64,000 bases of DNA from Crossaster papposus (GCA_037893245.1 JBAIAA010000433.1:1728948-1792947); one strand, 5' to 3'. Shown: positions 11,265-23,159, numbered from the stretch's first letter. Numbers and translations: made by a program. The notes: a model not told the origin generated them from the sequence alone.

Positions 11265-11580
11265 GATTAAAGGTAGCATACGCCATTGGTAATTGTTTAA
11301 ATTATCATGAATGTGTTGATTTGGGACGAAGAGAAAAGCAAGACAAACGGCGTTCGTTTTTAACCGTCGTCGGGTATAGTGGTTCTTATGTTGTTCTTGG
11401 TTTTTTTCCGCGATTGCAGTCCGGGTTTTTTTAAGTCGATTTTTCGGAACAAATTCCGGATAATTAGCGCAATAATTTTGCTGGATCAATATTTACTTTC
11501 AAATAAGTAAGATATTTCCTAATAATTCGGTAGTAAACATTTTCGATATCTGCAAAATGGTATATCACACTTTTAAAGAG
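11265..11580 (-). mobile_element. TTAA-type MITE family, copy 2 (inverted)
   Basis: Reverse-complement relative of the copy at 111-474. It begins TTAAAGGTAGCATACGCCATT, contains GGCGTTCGTTTTTAACCG and the GCGCAATAATTTTGCTGG block, and ends GGTATATCACACTTTTAAAG. The presence of AAAGG-type termini at both ends supports TTAA duplications. Confidence 0.6.
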
Positions 11581-11604
11581 AATATACAACCTTTGCATAA
11601 AAAA

Positions 11605-11785
11605 CATGTCTTGGTTGTTCAGTCATTCATGGCAATGACATAATGAACCTATACCATTGTACAGAGGGCATTCTACCCTTTCAACATACACTTGTATTTT
11701 TCAAAAACATTCAGTAGTTTTGCAATAATATGAATTTTAAAATGGGTATACTTTTTTTAGAGACGCCATGTATAATATACAGGTA
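11605..11785 (+). repeat. Dispersed repeat, copy A
   Basis: Matches 42885-43065 over about 180 bp: TTGTTCAGTCAT, CAATGACAT-ATGAACC-TATACCAT, GACAGAG-CATTCTAC and a following AT-rich tail. It could be the 3' end of a retroelement; no coding sequence can be identified in it. Confidence 0.5.
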
Positions 11786-11798
11786 TATTATACCTATA
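11771..11798. repeat. Short perfect palindrome
   Basis: TATAATATAC followed by AG and then its exact complement GTATATTATA. It is AT-only and may be a chance or slippage product. Confidence 0.5.
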
Positions 11799-12478
11799 TT
11801 CTAGCAGTACCGTCCAAGATCATATCCGCTCGTTGCACGAACGTCTATGATATACGAGTAGACTCGGTGATTAATTATATAACACACAAATGCATATTAT
11901 GACCTCAAGATACTATCCATTCAGCAGGCGCTTTCTATCGCAATATTGCGTCTTCTGTTAGGCCCCCCAACAAAAGATCTTCTGGTTCTGGTCGGCGCGC
12001 GCGTCGATTTAAACCATGTGAATTGACCTCCACGTGCACGCAAGGAATGGCAAGTTGTGTGCAGCTAGGGCCGGGCAACGTACAACATGCGTGTGTTGTG
12101 CGTGCGTGTGCATGTTTGGGTTTCTCCTCAATTTCTTTGTTTTCCCCTCAATGACGCATCAAAACAAAAGCGTGACCTTTACGTTTTTAAGAATTCGCGT
12201 CTTGGCATGAACAGAAAAAACGTCCTTTTAAACTATTTTTAGGCGGGCTATAAAGACCAATGATATTGCATTCGGTTTGGATCCTTCCATATTTATTTCA
12301 ACATGTAAAATCAGTGAAAACGATTTTTACTTAGAGGTGCTCTTTACTATTTTTTTTTTCCTCCAAAATTGTTTTTTAAAAATAGAAATCATCTGTTGCT
12401 ACAACCAATGACAACAAGTTACAACACTGCTGAACTGCATCAAATTAGGTCAAATGGCAACAAGTTCCAACTAACACA
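11799..12478. other. No gene seen
   Basis: The stretch contains CpG-rich pieces around 11990-12120 (GCGCGCGCGTCG, then GTGTGCGTGC repeats) but no supported open frame or inverted ends. Confidence 0.35.
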
Positions 12479-12583
12479 GGCCGTTTTCAAATTCTAGCTT
12501 GGACTTCGTCTTGCGTCCATTCCCATTGTCAAACTACACGAATGGAGTCTGAACGAAGACGAAGCCGGGGTTTGGAAACGGCC
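12479..12583. mobile_element. GGCCGTTTTC MITE, copy 1
   Basis: A roughly 105-bp inverted-repeat element starting GGCCGTTTTCAAA and ending GGTTTGGAAACGGCC, with an internal GACGAAG segment. Other copies are at 14621-14732 and 27794-27898, and a degenerate one may lie near 30865-31095. Non-coding. Confidence 0.7.
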
Positions 12584-12722
12584 AACAAAGGTCACATCAA
12601 CCTCATTCCAGTGTAATAAATCAGGACGCAGTTGATGTTTACAAACGATAGTTAGCCAATGGGACGAGTTGTTTTCAGCTGATCGCGGTGAAGCTATGCA
12701 CACGCGGGGCCAGGGACGTACA

Positions 12723-13473
12723 TTAAAGGGAAATTCCAGGCTCAATAATATTTTACCTAGTCTAAACGATTATGGAAACATACTGACTCCGCAGAGAATT
12801 TGTTTTGATTTGTTATCAAGAACGACTAACGCGCCTATTATATTCACGATTTTTCGCCGTTCGGAAGTACAAGGGCGCGTCCATATTGTTCGAATTTCCC
12901 GTCTCACCCGGGACATTATGACGTAGTGTATGCACCTCAATGCACATCGCTTACTGTGCACTGGTATCCTATACCTTGACGCAGCCAACTACACTATGCA
13001 GACGTATGTTGTACGGCGCCCGACTATTGCGAGTACATGTATTGCATTTCTGGGCGGAATATCGACTTGACGCGCCACAAACTATCGTTTATTTTTGTAT
13101 TTTCTGAGAAGAATAGTAAATACTACGTGAGCTAGTAATTATGGCATCAGGTCCTTCGTATGATTTTGAGCCCACTTTCACATGTACAGTACACAAAGGG
13201 GTTCACTTGCATTCCGTGCGCGTGCAGGGCCGCTATCGATCGGGCTTCGCGTACTGATGGTGCAGGCACTACGTCACAATTTCTCGAATGTACCAATAAA
13301 CCAGAACAAAATGACGGCTCGCATGACAGTAAGCGCAGTGCGAGAAAATCTCTGTTTTATAATTATATAATTACCAAAACCGATACAAATAAAAAAAAAA
13401 TCAAGTCACATCGGCAATTGACACTCTTTAGCATTATACAATTAAAAACATCATGGGTGGAGTTTCCCTTTAA
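12723..13473. mobile_element. TTAA-flanked non-autonomous element
   Basis: TTAA at 12723-12726 is followed by AGGGAAATTCCA, and the complement TGG-AGTTTCCCT precedes TTAA at 13470-13473. This gives a TTAA target duplication with a roughly 12-bp inverted repeat starting AGGGAA. The inside is CpG-rich with no convincing frame. TTAA duplications occur in piggyBac and Kolobok superfamilies; I cannot choose between them. Confidence 0.65.
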
Positions 13474-14010
13474 CGTGATGTGAGCAACTGTGTTTTGATA
13501 ATATACACACATGACAGCGTGAAATATGCCATTTTTGTCGGTGTCCGTTATTTGCGGGGTAAAAACTATAAAACCGTTCGGTATTGTGTCATGTGACGGC
13601 TCGGTAACTCTTCTTTGTGTGTACGAATCTGTGCGCGATTGGATCAATGAATGGGGAAGGGCACAAAGGCAAATGATGGAAAACACCAAGGTATATTCAA
13701 TTCAAGTCAACATTTATTTCCATATTGCAACAACAAAAGCAACAGAAATGTGATTGTAAGTAAACAAGAATAATTATTGATAAACATACCAGTTTAAACA
13801 TTACACAGTAACGTAAGTACAATGTATTATGACACACAAAAGCAAAACAGTACTCACCTTGTCTGTACAATCCAACTTTAAAGAAAAACAACAAGAAACG
13901 CCAAAACAAATTAAAAACGCGTCGTCGCATCGACTCTGGAACTTTGGTCCGACCAAAGACAAATTACTATTTTTGGGGCCTTACAGTTATGTTACAAAGA
14001 CACGGCAGCC
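13474..14010. other. No gene seen; ATTCA-rich tail near 13697
   Basis: TTCAATTCAAGTCAACATTTATTTCCA at about 13697 resembles the ATTCA-repeat block at 15033-15070, a common tail of dispersed repeats. Two overlapping open frames on opposite strands here lack motifs. Confidence 0.35.
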
Positions 14011-14077
14011 CAATTGGCCAATCAGCAGATCATTCCCCCTTTGCTACTCCAATTGACGTCAGTCGACTCCGATTGGC
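14011..14077. promoter_or_regulatory. CCAAT-box and CRE cluster
   Basis: A palindromic ATTGGCCAAT (14013-14022) carries CCAAT on both strands. A perfect CRE, TGACGTCA, follows at 14054-14061 and another ATTGG at about 14072. Such spacing is typical of animal promoters and of LTR or element promoters. No transcript-like coding sequence is seen on either side, so its target is unknown. Confidence 0.35.
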
Positions 14078-14620
14078 TGGCACACGGGGTTGCTTACGAT
14101 CAACATGTCCGGATATACATCCGACGTTATACCGTACGGGTATAATGTTCGATACTCAGACTACAATGTAGATCACAGATAGATGCTTAAAGTCCTCTGA
14201 CTAAATTAACAAATGACGAGGCATACAAAATGAACTCTCTGTTAATCAGTGCAAAGACGTTCAAATTTACAGCATGCTCAAGGGGATTTCCAGTGCTATG
14301 CTGCTAAATCAGTTTTCTAGCCTTGGAATTGCTGATTACATGATTGGCCACGTACAGTTCGAGTTGTGCAACATAATGCACCAGACGTTTGGTTAAAGTC
14401 GTCATTTTTTGAAATTTGGGGGATTGTAGCGTTTTGAGTTTAATTTGCTCATGGGAACGTTGTTCTATCAAAATGGAATATACTAGAGATCTTGAGATGC
14501 AAGCTTTCTATACATACACGGTTACCATAATACCATTTCAAACAATCGGCTATATTTTTATAAGGGAGTATTTTTTTTAAGCTAGGATGCGCAGGGTTGA
14601 AAGGGTTGAATTCTGACTTA
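14078..14620. other. No gene seen
   Basis: No supported open frame, tandem repeat or inverted termini. Confidence 0.35.
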
Positions 14621-14732
14621 GGCCGTTTTCAAAACCATATTTTTGTCTCCGACTTTGCTTTGTTGATCAATTTGGAAATTGTAATGGACCTAGAGCGATG
14701 ACGGAGCATTAGCTGGGGTTTGGAAAACGGCC
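14621..14732. mobile_element. GGCCGTTTTC MITE, copy 2
   Basis: Begins GGCCGTTTTCAAAACC and ends GGGGTTTGGAAAACGGCC, about 112 bp. The TCCGACTTTG block inside is complementary to the GATGACGGAG side, so the element folds on itself. Same family as 12479-12583. Confidence 0.7.
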
Positions 14733-15416
14733 CCGTTCTAACACAGGGATAAAACAATGAGTCTTTGAGCAATGCTGCAGGCGTATTCGCAAGGATCGAT
14801 GATGCATAGTTTAGAGCGATTCTTGAGGGGCAACTTGAGCCCGTTTACTGCTCAGTATTGAATGTCCGCCTTCATCGAATGATAGCGTTTGCCTATACTT
14901 CAAGTGCGGTCTCCTGTCCGTCTGTCTGTCTGTTATTAGGATATCCATCTGCATCTGCTTGTCTTTAGTGGGCTATTTATTCCATCCACAAGCTGTGCAC
15001 CCTATAATGTTCCTCAGTCTTCAACAATATATCAATTCAATTCAATTCAATTCAATAGAACATTTATTTCCACATTCTTACTCTTAATTACATTGAATAA
15101 TACATGTACATTAAAACAAGTGTGAAGTTGTACTGGCGTATAACTTAGTTGTAGAAGAAGCTTTCTTAATCGCCATGATAAACCCTATCCTCGGCATTCG
15201 TTACACAGTACTACAAAATACTTTTCAATTATCATAGGCCAGTGTGGTGTAAGAGTACTGCATATTGAAGTTTACTTTTTGCATTGGTTGACGTTATAAT
15301 AATAATAATAATATGCAGTTCTTATATAGCGCACGTATTTACCAAGACTGGTAATCAAGGCGTTGTGAGAATTTTCAAAGATAGGTTAATAATGAAGTTT
15401 ATGAAAATATGATACC
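14733..15416. repeat. Simple repeats and a dispersed-repeat fragment
   Basis: (GTCT)n at about 14915-14932, (ATTCA)4 at about 15033-15053, and (AAT)n at about 15298-15313. The last is followed by a piece reading GCAGTTCTTATATAGCGCAC and on to about 15395, a dispersed repeat seen widely in animal genomes. The last part forms the left flank of the transposon that starts at about 15417. Confidence 0.5.
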
Positions 15417-15820
15417 AATTCGTCGCATGTCTGGCGAAGTGACGATTGGTCCAATTTGGTGGTTTTTTTATTAAATGACTATTATGGTTAAAAAACTTCA
15501 CATTTTCAGATTTTTGGGTTTTTAAATCATAAAAACACTTCATTTTTGTAGTTTTGAAACCCACCAAGTGACGAATCGGCGCATCATGATTCGACGTTAT
15601 CTTGCGAAGTGACGAATACATTATTCGACACTTATTCATATCATAACAGCGCCGCCTCATTATCAGACGAAGCGACGAATATCCATGTCTTCGTTGGTTA
15701 CCTACATAATCGTCTTCATAATTAAACGGCCTGTGCGGGAACCAGGAAATTTCTATTTCGCGCGCTATAATTTCTGTAAGCTTTTTTTGTAACTAACAGC
15801 ACTGCAACTTTAAATGAAGT

Positions 15821-15834
15821 ATGACTAAAAAGAG
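15821..15834 (+). CDS. Predicted exon 1 of the transposase-like gene
   Basis: ATGACTAAAAAGAG is followed directly by a strong donor, GTAAGC, at 15835. Joining it to the acceptor after TTTCATTCACAG (ending 16744) keeps the frame and gives MTKKRISYPCKGTDVLVEW, a sensible protein start. The alternative start at 16696 would translate the intron end (MYMYRINVTLFTYF) and is less likely. The intron would be 910 bp. This is inference from splice signals only. Confidence 0.55.
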
Positions 15835-16744
15835 GTAAGCATATCTTTATTAATTGTTTTGTGGGTTTATATATCTTTTAAATGAAGGGAGTACGTACTA
15901 GGCTAGGTACAGCTGCGCCACGATTCGGGCCGCGACGTAGTCGTATACAGATGATTTAGGCCTGTCATTATTACGTGTCATAAGCCTTCAATCTGTGCTT
16001 AACGTTGATAAGAGTTAGGCCTAGCTAGTTGCCTGACGTTATCATAGAAGGCTCCATGTAGGCCTACCACAACCCTATTGTGTAGGTTGCTTCATGTCAA
16101 TGTACTGTTATTTTGCCAAAGTTTGTGAAGACTCTTGAATTTACATTCGATTAATAAAGAGTGGCTTTGAAATCGCAGGCCTCCAGTGCGTAGCCTAACC
16201 TAGCCTATGGCGATTGCGAAATTGTGTCGGTTTAGTTTAATATTATTAGTATGTTAATCCTTAAGATAATAATTTAGATTTGTTTCACTAAATATTTCTG
16301 GGAAATTGAATCAGACTAAGACTTGTTTGGTTAAGATTGTCAATATCTTGTATAAATCATGTCATGTCATAATATATAAATAAAAGAAATTGAAAGTGAC
16401 GTCACTGCAGTGACAGCGTACAGTGTTGTGACACTGCATTTTTAAAGTATCATGAGCCGGGGGCAGAGGTTCGAACCGTCAACTGTATACTATTTTTTTG
16501 CTCCATGTAAGGAGAAGAATTCCAGTAAAAGAAGCATTTGATCACAATGCCAAGTTGAAACCTTTCGTCTAAAATATTATCTTTCTTGTTTAAATCGTGT
16601 ACATGCACACAGTCAACAGTTCAAAAGTATACTCTTCAGTATATTGAGCCTGCACTCGGTGGTTATATTTCTGAAGAGTATTTATTTAAATTATTGTGTA
16701 CATGTATAGGATCAATGTTACTTTGTTTACATATTTCATTCACA

Positions 16745-19154
16745 GAATCAGCTATCCTTGCAAAGGAACCGATGTGTTGGTAGAGTGGGACGATGGTTCA
16801 CAAAATGTCGTTGCTGTTGACGAACTGCGGAGTGAACACGACGGCCCCACATCTCTGAGTGCCGGATCTGAAGTTTATATGTGGTGGCAGCCACAAATGA
16901 AGTGGTGGCATGGAAGGGTCGTCACTTTTGATGGTATCCGGGAGGACATCAGTAGTGAAGATGATGATGAAGACAACATTCCATTGACAACATTGATGAC
17001 TAAACGATCAGCTGATGCGGTAGAGATCAATGATGTATTAATGACTAATGAAGACCAACACCTGTCTCAAAGGTGCGAGACATTTGACTGTGAGCAAGAA
17101 GTATGGGCAGCATGCATCTCATGTATGTGCCTACTGTGTTTTGATCATTTTGAGTCAAGCTCCCCCTGCCATCTTCACAATAAAATGGTTCTTTCTCCCA
17201 ACAATGACATTAGCCATTCAAGACTTACACAAAATGGTCAAATTACTCAAGAAAATATCATTAACATTGATGATATCCCAATCATTGATCTTTTTAGTAC
17301 CGATGAGGCAAATCTTGGCGGATTTTTTCCTCTTTTTAACTCAAGCACTGTGACAGAACAATCTTCGTCATCAGAGAATAAATCGGATTTGATGCCTGAA
17401 AGTTTCACTGTAGAAGGAGAGCGCCGGCAGGAATTGAGCGAAAGTCTTGATAATCCAGTTCTGAAACCTCAAAGTTCAAAGGAACTAAGGAATCATGGAC
17501 TGCCATATACATCTTCCAAGTCCCACAGTAAAATGCCAGGGCGAAGGGGTCTTAAACCTGCCTGTAGTGGATCCTGCTCAAAAACAATGAAGTGTGGTTC
17601 AATATCATCCTCTCACCGTCATGCGTTGCAAGAAGCATACTTTGACACAGGGAACTTACATGAACAACGGACATGGCTTTCCAATCACGTCACTGTTCTC
17701 TCACCGAAAAAAACAAATGGAGAAAGAAAGAAAAGAACATTGAAATACTGTCTTCCGGATGAAAACGGTGACTTAGTGCCCGTGTGCCGTACAATGTTTC
17801 TCAGTACACTAGGCATAAGTGAAAGACAGGTGCGAACTGCTCTCGCAAAAACGAATTCCTTTGGTATTGTGGAAGGAGAAAATAGGGGAGGAGTTCAACA
17901 GGAGCGCCGGAAGAGTACAGAGGACATTGTCAGTTCAATGAAGGCACACATTAACCGATTCCCACGTACTGAAGCCCATTACTGCAGGAAGAACAACAAC
18001 CGGCAATATTTAGCTTCAGACCTGACAGTAAGCAAGATGTATCAGATGTACACATCTGAAAACACCAGCCATAAAGGCTCATATATCACTTATAGTAGGG
18101 TGTTTAGAAAAATGAATCTTAGTTTTCATAGGCCGAAGAAAGATCTGTGTGGTCTTTGCGATTCATATAACAAAGGCGATGAGATTCAAAAGGAAAAGCT
18201 AAAAGAAAAATATGATAACCACACCCAACAGAAAAACAAAGCAAGGGAGATAAAAGAACAACTGAAAAATAAGTCTTTCAATAGCACAAGCAAGCTCAGA
18301 GTCGCCACCTTTGACCTCCAAAAGGTAATTTACCTCCCCCAAAGTAACAGGTGCGAGATATTTTACAGACGTAGGTTGTCGTGTTACAACTTCACTATTT
18401 TTGATCTATGCACCAGGGAATGTAGATGTTACTTATGGCATGAAGGTATAGCTGGACGAGGCTCTAACGAAATTGCGTAAACGATTTTCTCTTAGATTCA
18501 GACAAACGTGGCTTTGAAGAGGTTGCTCTTTTCGTGGATGGTTGCGCAGGGCAAAACAAGAATTCTATTGTCGCATCAATGCTTCTTAGGTCTGTGCAGC
18601 AAGCAAAACATTTAAAAAAGATAACGTTGTACTTTTTTGAAAGTTCACACGGTCAAAACGAGGGTGATTCCGTCCACAGCACTGTAGAGAGAGCCCTTAA
18701 GCGAGGTGGTGACATGTTTGTCCCTTCTCAACTAGTTACTCTCATTTCTCTAGCTAGAAAAATTCCCTATTCAGTTAAACAAGTCCAGAAAGAAGACGTT
18801 GTGGATTTCAAGGAGTATTCCGAACAGATCGGGGTCCTTAGGGTTCGACAAAGTGAAGAAGGGCATGATGTGTGTTGGACAAAATTGAAACAGTTGCAAG
18901 TAAGACAAGATTCCCCAAGAAATTTGTACATCAAACATTCGCACCTGGATCAAGATTTCAATACCATTAAACTTGTACGTCGTCGTTCATCAGACGAGTC
19001 AAGAATGTCAGATTCACTTAGTCCAGCTTATTCAGATGATGCCCCAAAACTTTCTCGGTCAAAATACACTGATCTGATGTATCTTTGCGAGGGGCTAACT
19101 CCTGTGGTTAACCATCCTGAGCATCAGAAGTTTTATAAAGACCTACCCCACTGA
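16745..19154 (+). pseudogene. Transposase-like protein: Tudor-like, Cys/His finger, RNase H-like core; one frameshift
   Basis: This is the main exon, coding for roughly 800 residues. In order: a Tudor-like module (GTDVLVEWDDGSQ, then VYMWWQPQMKWWHGRVV); an acidic stretch; a B-box-like Cys/His finger at about 17073-17185 (CETFDCEQ, CISCMCLLCFDHF, CHLH); a Ser-rich linker; a conserved block (VCRTMFLSTLGISERQVR, then HINRFPRTEAHYCR, then PKKDLCGLCDSYNKGD); a Lys/Glu coiled stretch; and an RNase H-like core with Asp in FDLQKVIYLPQ (about 18313), Asp in VDGCAGQNKN (about 18537) and HGQNEGDSVH (Glu at about 18660) as likely D/D/E residues. From memory this matches a family of uncharacterised invertebrate proteins (a DUF7869-type domain, name to be verified). 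The frame is lost once: after GSNEIA a TAA appears at 18478-18480, and the continuation (FLLDSDKRGFEEVALF) is in another frame, so one small deletion near 18476 is enough to explain it. The rest is open to TGA-free stop at 19152-19154. The copy is therefore young or the break is an assembly error. Confidence 0.75.
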
Positions 19155-19297
19155 ACCAAACAATCAAATACAATCCTAAACCCACGATTCAAATTTGACT
19201 CTACAAAGCAGTCAAACTTTCACATTGATTCTAGACATGTAGGCCTCTAGTACTCAGGTGGAAGAATTATAACATATTTTTTAGTTTCTAGTTTCTA

Positions 19298-19468
19298 CAC
19301 TCTCAAAACGTAATGGATTATTGATGAGTACATCTACCCAATGTTGGTTAAATTTGGTTAAACATAACCAACATTAGGTAAAATGACAACATCGGTCAAA
19401 TTGGAAACAATTACACATTGTTGGTTATAATTTTAACCAAAATAATTTTAATACATGTTTTGGGAGTG
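19298..19468. mobile_element. CACTCTCAAAAC MITE, copy 1
   Basis: Ends are CACTCTCAAAAC and its near complement GTTTTGGGAGTG. The inside has ACCCAATGTTGGTTAAA-like units in both orientations. It lies in the 3' untranslated part of the transposase-like element, so it inserted later. The same family is at 30426-30739. Confidence 0.6.
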
Positions 19469-20397
19469 AAGTTTCTTTTCCAGACCTCAGTATGATAGTG
19501 TGTTTTAACAAAAAATTGTTTTGAATTTTACTTTTACTTTATCAAACCCTGTAATTTTCATAAGATTAAATGATTGATGTATTACAGATATAAATTTATG
19601 TAGAAAGGCATAATGCAGAAAAAGAACTTACAATGCTGTAGAAATGATTGAAATCAACGCATGCACACAATTTCTGGTTGAACTGCCACATTCAATCAGA
19701 TGCAGTAGAAACCTAAAATTAGTTTGATTTCAATCCCTTAATGAATTATTATTATTTATCGGTACGGTAGTATAATTTTAATTGTCATCATAAAATGTCT
19801 TTAACGATACTCTAATGAACTATAATGAACGAATGAACGAATGAATTTATGAATAAATAAATAAATAAATAGTGTTGTTAGTTCACATCATTCAAATGTT
19901 GTTTTCTTATGGTTGTATTTGAATTGTATTCCATTTACAAAAAATATAATTACCCTGCCGTATTTTAAAGCATATAGCAAGTACTCAGATTTTAACATTG
20001 CGTTCTGAAGCGCGTATTATATTCCCTAAAGAAGTGACGAATATAAGATTTGTGATGCGAAAACCCGCGTACAGTACAAAATGTTATCTTACAAAGTGAC
20101 GAATAAGAAATTTCACATGGCGAATAGGCAAAACGACGTTTATTGCTATCTCGCGAAGTGACGAATAAGTTTTACTGTACAAATTAAACAAACCATTACT
20201 CTTACAAACAAAAAACAAAGTAAAATATATAATTGAACAATCAAATTACCAGTTTGCATAACTTAAGACTGTGAACATGGGAAAGTGGCATCGAAAACGG
20301 GCACGTAAAAAGTGTCCAACTTTAGATGCGTTTTTCTCAGAATGGCGTTTCTGCATATTCGCGCGTATTCGTCGGTTCGTCAGATATGCGACGAATT

Positions 20398-21218
20398 ATG
20401 TAGCACCTTTGTAAGTTTATTTAACAAGGTGTTTAGTGTGTATTTGACACAATTGATTTGCGGTTTTTCGCACCAGGATTATTTGTACATTGTAGGTTCC
20501 AAGAGCAAGACTGTTTTTGCACGAAACTCAATCCAAGATGGGTTCAGGCCGGCGTCTTTGGATAGCACACTTGATATTTCCGGCCTTGCTCGCTGCGAGC
20601 CGGTCGCTGACATATATTGTTTACGTTGCTAGTGAAGTGCTTATTTTTCATCTGTTTTGAATTGCTGACAGAACCTTGCTTGCAAACAAAATGCAAAGTC
20701 ACATCACGCCCTTCACCAGTGCATACGTACACAACCACATTTATATAGAGAAAAACCATTACATCAATTGATTTTCCAACAGCTTTCAAGTTTTTTATAC
20801 TGTTGTTTTAAGCAACTGAGTTCAAACTTTACACTTGGTAACACTAAAATTACTGCAATTGATAACAACAAAATAGCTTCCCCTTTCTCTACTGAGAAGA
20901 AGGTTCAAAACCCTGGGTGTCAGCTCTAAGAAATTTGCGGATACTGTTGCCTGGCTCTAGTTTAATTACAGTTAAGTTTGATTCGATTTTGTGTCCAGCT
21001 AGCCAGCTTGGCGGAACCACTAGTTTCGCTGGAAACAGCTGGCTGTTTTAGCGCGTAACAAATCCGAACGGCTATGAGCTTGCGTTACCATGTCGCCATG
21101 GTTACGGGTGAGCGTCCCTGGATGTTCCTATCGACCTGGGCACTACGTATACTTTTAAGGAATTGCTACAATTGATTGGCCTATTGGCTAACGTGGCGAG
21201 TTGAATGTGTATCACTAT
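20398..21218. other. No gene seen; local inverted repeat at about 20996-21045
   Basis: CCAGCTAGCCAGCTTGG and its partial complement CAGCTGGCTG near 21040 form a weak stem. Open frames at 20312-20632 and on the minus strand lack motifs and partly lie in the transposon end, so they are not supported. Confidence 0.35.
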
Positions 21219-22504
21219 TAGACCATGGGACGAAGTCACAAAATCCTTTCAGAAAGACATTTTCGTGATCCCCAACTTGGTACATGATAAAACTTTCACA
21301 AATTGATCTTTAGGGCATACCTAACAACATTTAGGGTGTTCATTTTTGCAAAAGTGGCACTTTGGAGAGTTATTTCACGTAAAAAAATTGATGGGGCGAA
21401 AATAACATGGGGCGAGTTGGTTTTTCTCGCCTAACAAATTCGCCCCAGAGCCAGTTCGCCCCATACTTTTGTTAACCTAATATTGTATTGACTCAAGCCA
21501 ACTCGCCTCATAGAGCATGTACATGACAGGAAAAAGTTGCCAGTGACAAACATGAACTACTACCACCGTTTAAATGTAAATCACTCTTGATGGGTTCCCA
21601 GATGGATCCATTTAAGTGTGTTATTATATAATTGATTGATAAAATAAATGGCTTATATTCAATTTCTATCTGCAATGTTTTTATCTATTTTTTGGGGGAG
21701 GGGGTGGCTCAATCAGCTCAGTGTTTTGTTTAAAGGGGAATTTTAATGGTTTCATGCAAGGCGAGCTTTGAAATGAAATACATAATAATGAAATACATCA
21801 AAAGATAAGATTCACACAATATTTATTGTTTGTCATTTTATTCTTGTCAGCACTAGTACATAAACTTCAGTACTCACTCATGATTTTTTTTGGAACATAA
21901 CTTGCAAAGTGACATTAAAATAAATAGAATCACATGAAAATTGAGAATTAACAAATAAATGTTCACAATTTGTGGCCCTGTACCCACGTTTCGGTGACTG
22001 TGGTCCAAGAGTGATAGTGCCTGACCCAACCCTACAGTTTTATTTTACAATGGACCTGTAACATTACTGGGAGGCTGAATTGTTTGTGATTAAAGTCATG
22101 GTTGTAATAACATTTAAAATTACAGAAATGGTGAATTGTGTGCACCATTTGCAAATAATAATTACATTTAAATTTGTGTAAATGCCGATTTGAGTACCAT
22201 ATTTTCTCAGTAAGAGGGATATTCATACTCCATCATGGATGTTTTGGTATGTAGCTCTAATAAGTTTTAACTAGGTTACACTTTTCAATTAGAAAAAACC
22301 TTGGAAATAGTTGCCCTCATTGGAACAGGGATAGTGGAAGTTAACTGAATGAAACATGTCAGAAAAATGCTCCTGACTTGTCTTAAATATTTAGTCATTT
22401 AGTACACAAAAACCAGTTCCAGCATAATTCTCTCAGCTTTTCCCTATAAAATTAAGAATTATAACAATCACAAAATCACTGAAGTGGGCACATTAATGTT
22501 ACAA

Positions 22505-22693
22505 TTATTCACAACCCATGCGATTTTGGGCAGATAATGCACATAGCCGGTACGACATGCTTCTAATGTTGGGGCTTAGATAGTAGGCTGGCACTGGATC
22601 TGAGTAAACACAAGTCTTCTTTGGAGGTCTGTCATTATCACTGCTCGTCTCCTGATTAGCAACTGCATATAAGGTTAAATCTAGAGAGAAAAA
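22505..22693 (-). pseudogene. Exon 2 of decayed element gene
   Basis: On the minus strand a strong acceptor (TTCCTTCTTTTTTCTCTCTAG) precedes DLTLYAVANQETSSDNDRP and PKKTCVYSDPVPAYYLSPNI. In the neighbouring frame the end reads VPAMCIICPKSHGL, a CxxC pair of the CIICK type found near the N-terminus of many repeat-encoded proteins, so a frameshift is likely near 22555. A stop follows and I see no further exon. Confidence 0.45.
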
Positions 22694-23159
22694 AGAAGGA
22701 AAAAATACAATCAATGATGGAATTTGTAAATGACTTGTTACAAGAATTGTTTTTTAGTTTGTCACTTGTCCCTATTTTCTTTTCTTTTTAAATGTTCTAC
22801 ACAAAAATATGGAGCCAAAGTTGCCCCCCCCCCCCCCCCCCCCCCACAACAAAATTAATTGAAATAAAATTTAGTTGAACGGAATTTTTACGATTTGAAA
22901 TGCAAACTTGCCGTACAATGCATTTTCCTGAGATACCGGTACAAGAAAGAGTTACAGAACTATAATAACATAAAGCGTGTTCGAATGTGTGGCCCCGTAT
23001 ATAAGGTCAATATCATAGTTAAGAGAATGTGGCCTGTTGGCGTAAATGTCATTTAAGAGCATCAGAATCTTTTTCGGAACCACAAACAAACACTAAGGTG
23101 TTATAAGCTTCACCCTGAACGAAGTCTGAAGTCTAGGCCTGAACGTTACTGCAACACCT

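Larger units (their letters stand above)
15417..20397 (+). mobile_element. About 5-kb DNA transposon-like element with transposase-like gene
   Basis: The left end reads AATTCGTCGCATGTCTGGCG, and the reverse complement of the right end reads AATTCGTCGCATATCTGACG. They match at 18 of 20 positions, with further similarity inward (CGAA, then ACGA). Both ends carry clusters of a subterminal motif CGAAGTGACGAAT: near 15434, 15570, 15607 and 15667 on the left and 20033, 20097 and 20155 on the right. One gene lies between them in + orientation. I could not assign a target duplication, so the true ends may lie some bases further out. A small MITE (19298-19468) has inserted in the 3' part. The architecture is that of a cut-and-paste transposon; the superfamily is not certain. 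Confidence 0.7.
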
